Shown here piece by piece: positions 6,801-13,805 of a stretch of 17,574 bases of DNA. Within the stretch, counting starts at the first letter, position 1; each line of letters begins with the position of its first letter. The DNA comes from an uncultured Prevotella sp. (GTDB lineage Bacteria; Bacteroidota; Bacteroidia; Bacteroidales; Bacteroidaceae), in assembly GCA_934281565.1 (NCBI GenBank), contig CAKQXI010000039.1, positions 1 through 17,574 of the forward strand. The letters are read 5' to 3'. The position numbers and the translations under genes were made by a program. Below the pieces are notes generated by a model. It worked only from the letters and a program-made list of their open reading frames with translations. It did no database searches and had not been told where the DNA came from.

Positions 6801-7103
6801 ATGGCACAAAAACAAACAGCTGTCAAAGAACGTCAGAGGACTCGACTTAAAGAGCCCAGACAATATAAAGTCGTGATTTTCAATGACGACTTCACACCGA
6901 TGGAATTCGTGGTATATATCCTCGAAAACATCTTTTTCAAGTCGGCGGAAGACGCAAAGACTATCATGCTGAAAGCCCACCATGAAAAGAAAGCCGTGGT
7001 GGGCGTTTACAGTTATGACATCGCCAAGAGCAAAGTGGAAAAGGCCATGGAGATGTCTCGCTTACAGGAATATCCACTAAAATTAACTTATATGCCCGAA
7101 TAA
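6801..7103 (+). CDS. clpS: ClpS, N-degron adaptor of the Clp protease
   Basis: ClpS binds proteins with destabilising N-terminal residues and hands them to ClpA for degradation by ClpP. The 100-residue protein has the full family pattern: a flexible, basic N-terminal tail (1-20), then VVIFNDDFTPMEFV with N28, D29 and D30 lining the N-degron pocket and M34 as the hydrophobic gate, and AHHEKKAVVGVYSYDIA with H60 in the place of the conserved pocket histidine. Length is normal. It is the first gene of an operon; clpA starts 17 bases after its stop with a purine-rich AGGAGAGAG between. The direct neighbour clpA strongly supports the call. ClpP is not in the window. Confidence 0.96.
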   Translation: MAQKQTAVKERQRTRLKEPRQYKVVIFNDDFTPMEFVVYILENIFFKSAEDAKTIMLKAHHEKKAVVGVYSYDIAKSKVEKAMEMSRLQEYPLKLTYMPE

Positions 7104-7120
7104 AATAGGAGAGAGAAAAA

Positions 7121-9406
7121 ATGAATGACAATAATGTAGGACTTACAAGAAATATGACCAGTGCGGTGAACGGAGCCGTGGAATACGTACATTTCTTCAA
7201 GCATGAGTTTATCATGCCTGAGCATATGCTTATGGCTCTTTTAAGCCAACAAGGATTCAAGAAGGCTTTGACTGCGGAGGGAGTGGACCACAAAAAGATG
7301 AACGCGGAATTGGTAGAGTGGCTCTCCAAGCAAGAAAAGGTCCCTAAAAGAACCAGAGGCATACCCGAACCATCCACACTCTTCAAGAAAATGTTCACCA
7401 TTGCTTGTTCTTTGTCTCTTAGCAAGGGCAACGCCAATATCAACATTTCCTGTTTTGTACGGGCAATACTAAAATTGCAGAACTCCGAGGCTGCTTTTTT
7501 GCTCAACAATGCCATTGGTGACCGACTGGAGGATTTCATCAAACAGATATATAAAAGTTACCCTGCCTATGATGATGAAATCGATGCCAATGTCAATAAC
7601 AATGAAGAGGAGGAAGAAGACGAAGATGAAGAAGATGAGGACGATTATTTCTATGATGAAGAAGAAGACTTGCCACAAGACTGGCATGAACTGGTAACTT
7701 GCATCTCTGACTTGGTAGATCAGCATAATCCACTCATCGGACGTGAGAATGAGCTTGAACGTACCATCCAAGTGCTTTGTCGTGCCGAGAAGAACAACCC
7801 ATTGCATATAGGCGAACCCGGTGTGGGTAAAACAGCATTGGTCTATGGGCTTGCCAGACTTATCAACGATGACCTTGTGCCCAAACGACTCAAGGGAGCA
7901 CGAATATACAGCATGGACATCTCGCAGATGTTGGCAGGCGCACAGTATCGTGGCGACTTTGAGAAACGTATCCAGATGGTCATGGATGGTGCCGCAGAAG
8001 AAGGCAATGCCATCATCTATCTGGACGAGATACATAATATAATAGGTGCAGGACGTGGCTCAGACGGTGGTCCTGATGCTTCCAATATGCTCAAGAAATA
8101 CTTGGAAAGTGGCGACATCCGCTTCATCGGTTCCACCACCTACGAGGAATACAATCGACATATCGCCCAAAGCAAAGGCATAGTACGCCGTTTCCAGCAG
8201 ATAGACATCAAGGAGCCTACCGAGAAAGAAGCTGTCAAGATATTGGAGGGCTTGCAAAAAAGGTTCCAGCAGTTTCATGGTGTCACCTATCGAAAGGAAG
8301 CCTTGGAATATGCCGTCCATGCCAGTGCCAAGTATATTGCCAATCGCTTCTTGCCAGACAAAGCCATCGATTTGATAGACGAAGCTGGTGCTTATCTCGA
8401 ACTTCATCCAACCCAACATTCGCGCTCCTATGTAACCAAGGCACTCATTCAACAGATGCTTACCAAGGTATGCAAGATAGAGGCAATAGCCATCAAAGAT
8501 GAGGAAAACGAGGCGTTGAGAACTCTCCATGAACGTATTCTTGATAAGATTTATGGTCAAGACAAGGCAGTGGACAAGGTTGTCGAAGCCGTGATGATGG
8601 CAAAGGCAGGGCTTGTGGACGATGACAAGCCTATGGCTTCGCTCCTGTTCGTTGGTCCTACTGGAGTCGGAAAGACTGAAGTTGCCCGTGTCTTGGCAAA
8701 GGAACTTGGCATTGAGCTTGTACGCTTCGATATGTCTGAATATACCGAGAAGCATACCGTGGCAAAACTGATTGGTTCTCCTGCTGGATATGTGGGATAT
8801 GAAGACGGTGGTCTCTTGACCGATGCCATCCGAAAGACCCCGAACTGCGTTCTCTTGCTTGATGAAATAGAGAAAGCACATAGCAACATCTACAACATCC
8901 TCTTACAGGTGATGGACTATGCGCGACTTACCGACAGTCATGGTCAGAAAGCAGACTTCCGCAACGTGATACTTATCATGACCTCAAACGCTGGTGCTCA
9001 ATATGCTTCCCAAGCCAACGTTGGCTTCAATGGCAACGTTTCCCGTGGAGAAGCGATGTTGCAACAAGTGAAAAAGACTTTCAAGCCAGAGTTCATCAAC
9101 CGCCTCTCCGATACCGTTGTCTTCAACGACATGAATGAAAAGATGGCAGAGCTAATCCTTCAGAAAAAACTGAATGAACTAAACACTAAGCTGAATGCCA
9201 AGAAAGTACGGATGAAACTAACTGATGCTGCACAAAAGCAGTTGCTTAAATGGGGATTTACGAAGGAATATGGTGCTCGTGAGATGGACCGTGTCATCAA
9301 CAATCGCCTGAAACCAGTCTTGATGAAAGAAATCCTCTTTGGACAACTCAAGAAAGGCGGCAAGGCAACCATTGATTCCAATGGAAAGGAACTTATTTTA
9401 GAATAA
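7121..9406 (+). CDS. clpA: ClpA-type AAA+ unfoldase of the Clp protease
   Basis: The 761-residue hexameric ATPase unfolds substrates and threads them into ClpP. The N-domain covers about 1-150 and would dock ClpS. Residues 161-183 are an unusually acidic linker, almost all Glu and Asp. The first AAA+ module has Walker A GEPGVGKT (231-238) and Walker B IIYLDE (298-303); the second has Walker A GPTGVGKT (512-519) and Walker B VLLLDE (577-582). The two modules adjoin without the coiled-coil middle domain of ClpB, which supports ClpA. VGF at 634-636 stands where ClpP-binding loops carry [LIV]-G-[FL], so docking to ClpP is expected. The start is the ATG 17 bases after clpS. A lipoprotein peptidase gene follows after 10 bases. 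Confidence 0.95.
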   Translation: MNDNNVGLTRNMTSAVNGAVEYVHFFKHEFIMPEHMLMALLSQQGFKKALTAEGVDHKKMNAELVEWLSKQEKVPKRTRGIPEPSTLFKKMFTIACSLSLSKGNANINISCFVRAILKLQNSEAAFLLNNAIGDRLEDFIKQIYKSYPAYDDEIDANVNNNEEEEEDEDEEDEDDYFYDEEEDLPQDWHELVTCISDLVDQHNPLIGRENELERTIQVLCRAEKNNPLHIGEPGVGKTALVYGLARLINDDLVPKRLKGARIYSMDISQMLAGAQYRGDFEKRIQMVMDGAAEEGNAIIYLDEIHNIIGAGRGSDGGPDASNMLKKYLESGDIRFIGSTTYEEYNRHIAQSKGIVRRFQQIDIKEPTEKEAVKILEGLQKRFQQFHGVTYRKEALEYAVHASAKYIANRFLPDKAIDLIDEAGAYLELHPTQHSRSYVTKALIQQMLTKVCKIEAIAIKDEENEALRTLHERILDKIYGQDKAVDKVVEAVMMAKAGLVDDDKPMASLLFVGPTGVGKTEVARVLAKELGIELVRFDMSEYTEKHTVAKLIGSPAGYVGYEDGGLLTDAIRKTPNCVLLLDEIEKAHSNIYNILLQVMDYARLTDSHGQKADFRNVILIMTSNAGAQYASQANVGFNGNVSRGEAMLQQVKKTFKPEFINRLSDTVVFNDMNEKMAELILQKKLNELNTKLNAKKVRMKLTDAAQKQLLKWGFTKEYGAREMDRVINNRLKPVLMKEILFGQLKKGGKATIDSNGKELILE

Positions 9407-9416
9407 GGCTAAAAAT

Positions 9417-10502
9417 ATGAAAAAAGACATCATCATTCTCATGCTCACAGCTCTTGTAACCGTTAGCTGCGGATACAAGAGCCGTCCATCTTCCTTTGAC
9501 GAACAAGAAGTTGGCAAGGATGCCCTCCCAAGGAATGTACAGCTAATCAGCTATACTCCCATCAAGAGCCAAGGTGAGAGCGACCTTTGCTGGGCATACG
9601 GTATGCTTGCCACCATTGAGAGTGAACACATCATGAAAGGCGACTCCATCAACCTCTCCGTTGCCTACATCGCCCGAATGATGCTCCATGAAAAAGCCTT
9701 TGAGTATTACTTTTCACAGGGAAAGAAATCTATCAGCCTAAAAGGCACTGGCTCTACACTTATTTATTATATACAGAAATATGGTGCCGAGCCATACGAC
9801 AGCTACGAGGACCCCAAGAACCTCAACTACAAGGTGCTCTGCCGAAAGATAGAGCAAGTATGTAACAGTGCTCTCGCCAAGAAAGTGGGCTTGACCAAGT
9901 TCCACGAGCAACTGGACGAACTCCTAAACCAAGAAATAGGCATCTTGCCTGCCAAGATAGTCCACATGCTTGGCGCAGAATATACTCCGCTTGAGTTTGC
10001 CCACAGCGTATGCTATCCCGAAGAATATGTGTCGTTGACCAGTTTCACGCATCATCCTTTCCGTGAATACTTCGCCTTGGAAGTGCCAGACAACCAACTG
10101 CATGACCAATTCCTCAATATTCCACTCGACGAAATGATATTCCATATACAGAAAGCAATAGAACGAGGACATCCCGTATGCTGGGAAGGTGACATTAGTG
10201 AAGCTGGCTTCACCAATAACAAGACAAGCTATGTGGATATCCAGCCCTCAGAACGCCCTGTAACGGAGGAATCCCGACAAAGAGAGTTCGAGCAGTTGCG
10301 TACCACAGATGATCATGTGATGGAAATCATTGGTATGTTCCGTCATGGCAAGCAAAACTACTATGTATGCAAGAACTCATGGGGAAAAGACTGGGGAAAC
10401 AATGGACTGGTATATCTTTCCGAAGACTATATCCGCTTAAAGACAATCGCCGTTTACATGAGTGAGAATGCCTTTATTCCATATAGTCCTGCAAAACCTT
10501 GA
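9417..10502 (+). CDS. Secreted papain-like (C1 family) cysteine peptidase lipoprotein
   Basis: The 361-residue protein begins with a lipoprotein-type signal peptide: basic start, hydrophobic core, then TVSC with the lipidated cysteine at 18, so it should sit in the periplasm or on an outer-membrane leaflet. All papain-fold catalytic positions are visible: Q52 in KSQGESDLCWAY, nucleophile C58, H300 in TDDHVMEIIG, and N320 in VCKNSWGKDWG. The layout resembles the C1B/bleomycin-hydrolase-like group more than plant papain. No propeptide is obvious between the signal and the Gln/Cys segment. It starts 10 bases after clpA and is probably cotranscribed, although ClpSA is cytoplasmic and this protein is exported, so any functional link is indirect. 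The substrate is unknown. Confidence 0.85.
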   Translation: MKKDIIILMLTALVTVSCGYKSRPSSFDEQEVGKDALPRNVQLISYTPIKSQGESDLCWAYGMLATIESEHIMKGDSINLSVAYIARMMLHEKAFEYYFSQGKKSISLKGTGSTLIYYIQKYGAEPYDSYEDPKNLNYKVLCRKIEQVCNSALAKKVGLTKFHEQLDELLNQEIGILPAKIVHMLGAEYTPLEFAHSVCYPEEYVSLTSFTHHPFREYFALEVPDNQLHDQFLNIPLDEMIFHIQKAIERGHPVCWEGDISEAGFTNNKTSYVDIQPSERPVTEESRQREFEQLRTTDDHVMEIIGMFRHGKQNYYVCKNSWGKDWGNNGLVYLSEDYIRLKTIAVYMSENAFIPYSPAKP

Positions 10503-10531
10503 TATAGGTCAATTATATGCTACAAAACACT

Positions 10532-10545
10532 TGTGTGCGCACACA
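10532..10545. repeat. 14-bp palindrome downstream of the peptidase gene
   Basis: TGTGTGCGCACACA is a perfect palindrome 29 bases after the peptidase stop. A weaker TTGAT/ATCAA dyad follows at 10551-10564. Neither is followed by a T-run, so termination is uncertain; the palindrome could instead be a protein-binding site. The remaining bases up to the promoter at 10601 include an ATCTTTT/AAAAGAT hairpin (10583-10601) and nothing else recognisable. Confidence 0.45.
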
Positions 10546-10600
10546 CCACGTTGATTTATATCAAGAAATAAGCATTTTCGGCATCTTTTTCTTCAAAAGA

Positions 10601-10632
10601 TTTGGATGGTACTGAAAAACATCGTACCTTTG
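10601..10632 (+). promoter_or_regulatory. Consensus promoter of a short transcription unit
   Basis: TTTG (10601-10604), 20 bases, then TACCTTTG (10625-10632) match the Bacteroidota consensus fully. The start site is expected near 10638. A 7-bp inverted repeat (10583-10589 with 10595-10601) abuts the -33 element. The unit it drives ends at the terminator at 10969-11008. Confidence 0.8.
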
Positions 10633-10671
10633 CATCGTCAATAAGACAAAAGGTTATTAGGTTTTTAGGTT

Positions 10672-10818
10672 AAGATTGTTAGTTGTTTTTAGGTTATTAG
10701 TTAATTGAAGGATAAATAAAAAGATTGTTATTTCAAGGACAACAGGTATTAGAAAATAAGGTAAATAAAAGATTGTTATTTCAAGGACGACAAATTAGAG
10801 AATGGATAACTTCAATAG
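10672..10818 (+). repeat. About 48-base degenerate tandem repeats in a leader
   Basis: AAGATTGTTA recurs at 10672, 10721 and 10769, spacings of 49 and 48. Copies two and three share a perfect 21-base core (10720-10740 and 10768-10788) beginning AAAGATTGTTATTTC. The first two units both end in a GGnTAAATAAA-like word, and GGT(T)ATTAG also recurs. The repeats lie in the transcribed leader upstream of a 26-codon ORF. No open frame of note crosses them. Confidence 0.6.
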
Positions 10819-10844
10819 GAATTAGGAAAGAAAGGTAAAAAGAA

Positions 10845-10925
10845 ATGGGATTAACAATGATGATTGCCTGGGTAGCAGCTTTTACTGCTTCAGGCTACGT
10901 GGTGGAGAAGAACTTGCAAAAGTAA
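10845..10925 (+). CDS. Predicted 26-residue small membrane peptide
   Basis: ATG at 10845 opens 26 codons ending in TAA at 10923-10925. The peptide starts MGLTMMIAWVAAFTA, is hydrophobic over roughly residues 3-20 and ends in a charged tail (VEKNLQK), the shape of a single-span small membrane peptide. It lies about 200 bases into a transcript with its own consensus promoter and terminator, and a purine-rich stretch (GAAAGGTAAAAAGAA) precedes the ATG. No homology is claimed. It may be a real small protein, a leader peptide, or chance within a noncoding RNA. Confidence 0.4.
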   Translation: MGLTMMIAWVAAFTASGYVVEKNLQK

Positions 10926-10968
10926 AACTCCAAGAGTTATGAAAAATTTGAGAATACAATATCAAGGG

Positions 10969-11008
10969 TACGCAATTCCGAATGAACTTCGGAGTTGCGT
11001 ATTTTTTT
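10969..11008 (+). terminator. Strong intrinsic terminator before rpoN
   Basis: Positions 10969-10982 pair with 10988-11001 in a 14-bp stem with one G-T wobble and a 5-base loop, followed by seven T (11002-11008). This is the clearest terminator in the window. It ends the short unit begun at 10601 and isolates it from the rpoN promoter that starts 24 bases later. Confidence 0.9.
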
Positions 11009-11031
11009 ATATAAAATAATGTCACATTTAT

Positions 11032-11062
11032 TTTGCATTATCATTGAAAAGTCGTATTTTTG
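11032..11062 (+). promoter_or_regulatory. Consensus promoter of the rpoN operon
   Basis: TTTG (11032-11035), 19 bases, then TATTTTTG (11055-11062). Transcription should start near 11068, about 20 bases before the ATG at 11089. The upstream in-frame ATG at 11044 lies within the promoter and cannot be the start if this promoter is used. Confidence 0.75.
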
Positions 11063-11088
11063 CACTAATATTATTGATAAAGAAAGAT

Positions 11089-12612
11089 ATGACTCAGAAA
11101 CTCATTCAGACACAGGCACAGAAGCTACAACAGCTACAAAGACTCTCCGCCCAACAGATGTTGCAGGTGAAGCTTTTGGAAATGCCCCTCACCGAACTTG
11201 AGGACAGCATCAATGCCGAACTGGACGATAACCCTGCCTTGGAAAGTGAGAACCCAGACGACTTACTGAACGACAATGGAAACGAGGATGACATTGTCAT
11301 GGACGACAATTCTGGAAACAACAACGAGGAAGAAGACGCTTTTGATGCCGAAACTGAAAAAGAAGAACGAGAGGACGCACTCGACTCTGCACTTGAAGAC
11401 ATTGGCAGGGATGACCAGATGCCCGACTACAACACGGAGCGTCGTAATGCCCAAAGTGCCGACTATGAGGAAATGGTATATGGTGACACCACCTCTTTCT
11501 ATGACAAGCTAAAAGAACAAATGGATATGCAGGTGCTCAGCGACAAGGAAAAGGAAATCATGGAATATCTCATCGGTTCACTTGATGACGATGGACTCCT
11601 GCGCAAAGACATCGGCAGCATAAGTGACGAACTTGCCATCTACCAAAATGTCGATACCAATGAGAAAGAAATAGAACACGTGTTGCATATCCTCCAGACT
11701 TTTGACCCTGCTGGTGTCGGGGCAAGGAGCTTACAAGAATGTCTGCTTCTCCAGATCGCAAGAATGCCCAAGGGTAAGCTGAGAGGCGCCATGAGAGAGG
11801 TCATTGAAGACTACTTCGAGGAATTCACCAAGAAACATTGGGACAAGATCAAAAGCGGCATGAGCCTCAACGAGACACAAGTGGAAACCCTACAAGAAGA
11901 AATACATAGACTAAACCCAAAGCCCGGTGCATCCATGGGTGAGACGGAAGGTAGGAGTATACAACAAATTACTCCTGACTTCATCATTGATACTACCGAT
12001 GATGGCACCGTCACCTTTAGCCTCAACCGTGGCAACATCCCCGAACTTACCGTATCCACGTCTTTCACCAACATGATTGACACTTATAAAAAGAACAAGG
12101 ACAAGATGAGCCGACAAGACAAGGAGGCTTTGCTCTATGCCAAGGAGAAAGTGGACAAGGCACAAGGATTTATCGAAGCTATCAAGCAACGGCGACATAC
12201 ACTTTTTGTTACGATGAAAGCTATCATAGACATACAGAAGAAATTCTTCCTGGATGGTGACGAAGCTGACCTCAAGCCTATGATACTCAAGGATGTCGCT
12301 GACCGAACAGGGCTTGACGTCAGTACCATCTCACGAGTAAGCAGCATAAAGTATGCACAGACCAAATGGGGAACTTTCCCACTAAAGTTCTTTTTCACCG
12401 ACAGCTATGTGACCGAGGACGGTGAAGAAATGTCCACCCGAAAGATAAAGATTGCCCTTCAAGAACTCATCAGCAAAGAAGATAAGAAGAAACCACTGAG
12501 TGACGAGATACTCGCTAAGCTATTGAAAGAGAAAGGTTTCCCGATAGCTCGCCGTACTGTTGCCAAATACAGGGAACAACTGGGGCTTCCTGTGGCTCGA
12601 CTTCGCCGATAA
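11089..12612 (+). CDS. rpoN: RNA polymerase sigma-54 factor (RpoN)
   Basis: Sigma-54 directs RNA polymerase to -24/-12 promoters and needs an ATP-driven enhancer-binding activator. The 507-residue protein has all three regions. Region I is glutamine- and leucine-rich (QTQAQKLQQLQ, ELDDNPALE; 1-55). Region II is very acidic (about 52-110). The core-binding region (about 135-330) and DNA-binding region follow, ending with the RpoN box ARRTVAKYRE at 487-496. The start at 11089 is chosen because region I begins right after it and because the promoter -7 box covers the bases just after the upstream ATG at 11044, which would add 15 residues. It is the first gene of a probable operon; the next gene starts 38 bases later. 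No activator gene is in the window. Confidence 0.97.
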   Translation: MTQKLIQTQAQKLQQLQRLSAQQMLQVKLLEMPLTELEDSINAELDDNPALESENPDDLLNDNGNEDDIVMDDNSGNNNEEEDAFDAETEKEEREDALDSALEDIGRDDQMPDYNTERRNAQSADYEEMVYGDTTSFYDKLKEQMDMQVLSDKEKEIMEYLIGSLDDDGLLRKDIGSISDELAIYQNVDTNEKEIEHVLHILQTFDPAGVGARSLQECLLLQIARMPKGKLRGAMREVIEDYFEEFTKKHWDKIKSGMSLNETQVETLQEEIHRLNPKPGASMGETEGRSIQQITPDFIIDTTDDGTVTFSLNRGNIPELTVSTSFTNMIDTYKKNKDKMSRQDKEALLYAKEKVDKAQGFIEAIKQRRHTLFVTMKAIIDIQKKFFLDGDEADLKPMILKDVADRTGLDVSTISRVSSIKYAQTKWGTFPLKFFFTDSYVTEDGEEMSTRKIKIALQELISKEDKKKPLSDEILAKLLKEKGFPIARRTVAKYREQLGLPVARLRR

Positions 12613-12650
12613 GTTAGGATTATGAGAGAAGAAATGTTTTACAAGTTAGT

Positions 12651-13259
12651 ATGAAAGAGAAGAATATTATATTGGCAGCACAAATCATGAGTATGCTTTT
12701 CACGCCGTTCTATCTACCACTGATAGGATTGGTGGCATTGTTCATGTTCAGCTATATGTCGCTGTTGCCGATGTCATATAAGTTACCGATGTTGCTTACG
12801 GTGTACTTGTTCACCATCCTGATACCAACGTTGCTGATACACTTGTATCGCCGCTACCAAGGATGGTCATCCACCGAACTGGGCAAGAAAGAACGCCGCA
12901 TCGTACCCTATATCATTTCCATGGTATGTTATTTCGGTTGCTTCTTCCTCATGGAGTATCGCAATACCCCTCGTGTAATCAGCATTATCTTGGTGGCAGC
13001 ACTGGTTATCCAGATGGTATGTGCTTTCATCAATGTATGGTGGAAGATATCTACCCATACGGCAGCCATTGGCGGAGTGACAGGAGCCTTGCTCGCTTAT
13101 TCGATAGGCTTCTCGTTCAATCCCTTGTGGTGGCTATGCTTTGTGTTGATATTGGCAGGAATGGTAGGCACGGCACGCATGATTTTACGCCAACACTCAC
13201 TCTCACAAGTCGTCGCTGGGTTCTTCGTCGGGCTTATCTGTGCGTTCCTTATCATATAA
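12651..13259 (+). CDS. PAP2-like integral membrane phosphatase family protein
   Basis: The 202-residue protein has about five or six hydrophobic segments and a degenerate PAP2 (phosphatidic acid phosphatase type 2) signature. ERRIVPY near 81-87 stands for the first motif, STH (134-136) for the SGH motif, and AR-x5-H (R176, H182) for the third. The residue four after the nucleophilic histidine, normally Asp, is Gln (Q186), followed by the usual V-x-x-G-like VVAG. The acid/base and nucleophile histidines are both present, so activity on a lipid phosphate or diphosphate is possible but not assured. An 11-codon frame at 12622-12654 ends in ATGA over the start codon and might couple translation. 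Its place before purE and ispG raises undecaprenyl- or isoprenyl-diphosphate as a speculative substrate. Confidence 0.75.
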   Translation: MKEKNIILAAQIMSMLFTPFYLPLIGLVALFMFSYMSLLPMSYKLPMLLTVYLFTILIPTLLIHLYRRYQGWSSTELGKKERRIVPYIISMVCYFGCFFLMEYRNTPRVISIILVAALVIQMVCAFINVWWKISTHTAAIGGVTGALLAYSIGFSFNPLWWLCFVLILAGMVGTARMILRQHSLSQVVAGFFVGLICAFLII

Positions 13260-13296
13260 GAAGAAATATATTCATATATAAAAAATATAAGAAGAA

Positions 13297-13803
13297 ATGA
13301 AACCATTAGTAAGCATTATTATGGGCAGTACAAGCGATCTGCCTGTTATGGAAAAAGCATGTAAGTGGTTGAACGACAACCAAATTCCTTTTGAAGTAAA
13401 TGCTCTTTCCGCTCATCGTACTCCAGATGCAGTGGAAGCCTTTGCCAAAGGAGCCAAGGAGCGTGGCGTGAAAGTTATCATCGCAGCAGCTGGTATGGCT
13501 GCAGCTCTCCCTGGTGTTATCGCTGCATCTACTCCATTGCCTGTCATCGGTGTGCCAATCAAAGGTATGCTCGATGGTCTTGATGCCATGCTCAGCATCA
13601 TACAGATGCCTCCTGGCATACCTGTTGCCACTGTTGGCGTAAACGGTGCCCAGAACGCTGCCATCCTTGCTGCTGAAATGATTGCTCTTGGTGACGAGGA
13701 TATTGCCAAGAAAGTTGATGCTTGGAAAGCTGGACTCGGCGCAAAGATTGAGAAAGCCAACAAAGACTTGGCGGAAGTTAAATACGATTATAAGTGTAAT
13801 TAA
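13297..13803 (+). CDS. purE: N5-carboxyaminoimidazole ribonucleotide mutase (PurE, class I)
   Basis: PurE converts N5-CAIR to CAIR in de novo purine synthesis, in the cytoplasm, after PurK. The 168-residue length is normal. GSTSD (10-14) forms the phosphate-binding loop, and SAHRTPD (38-44) carries the catalytic histidine H40 with the Arg of class I enzymes; class II enzymes have SAHKT. The loop GMAAALPG (66-73) has Ala where the E. coli enzyme has a His in GGAAHLPG, so this is a family variant rather than evidence of lost activity. It lies 37 bases after the PAP2-like gene and 2 bases before ispG, so it is cotranscribed. purK is not in the window. Confidence 0.95.
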   Translation: MKPLVSIIMGSTSDLPVMEKACKWLNDNQIPFEVNALSAHRTPDAVEAFAKGAKERGVKVIIAAAGMAAALPGVIAASTPLPVIGVPIKGMLDGLDAMLSIIQMPPGIPVATVGVNGAQNAAILAAEMIALGDEDIAKKVDAWKAGLGAKIEKANKDLAEVKYDYKCN

Positions 13804-13805
13804 TC

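Noticed and set aside
10672..10818. CRISPR-like array
   Set aside because: Only three degenerate copies exist, the intervening sequences share words with one another, and the whole lies in a promoter-to-terminator transcript.
10939..11019. Second 26-codon frame after the small membrane peptide
   Set aside because: It reads straight through the terminator stem and T-run, so its stop codon lies beyond the expected transcript end.
12863..13300. 145-codon frame overlapping the PAP2-like gene
   Set aside because: It is out of frame with a hydrophobic family protein that accounts for the DNA and has no domain of its own.
13490..13518. Class II PurE or inactive PurE because of the Ala in the GMAAALPG loop
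   Set aside because: The SAHRTP motif and phosphate loop are intact class I features; the Ala is more likely a lineage variant than loss of function.
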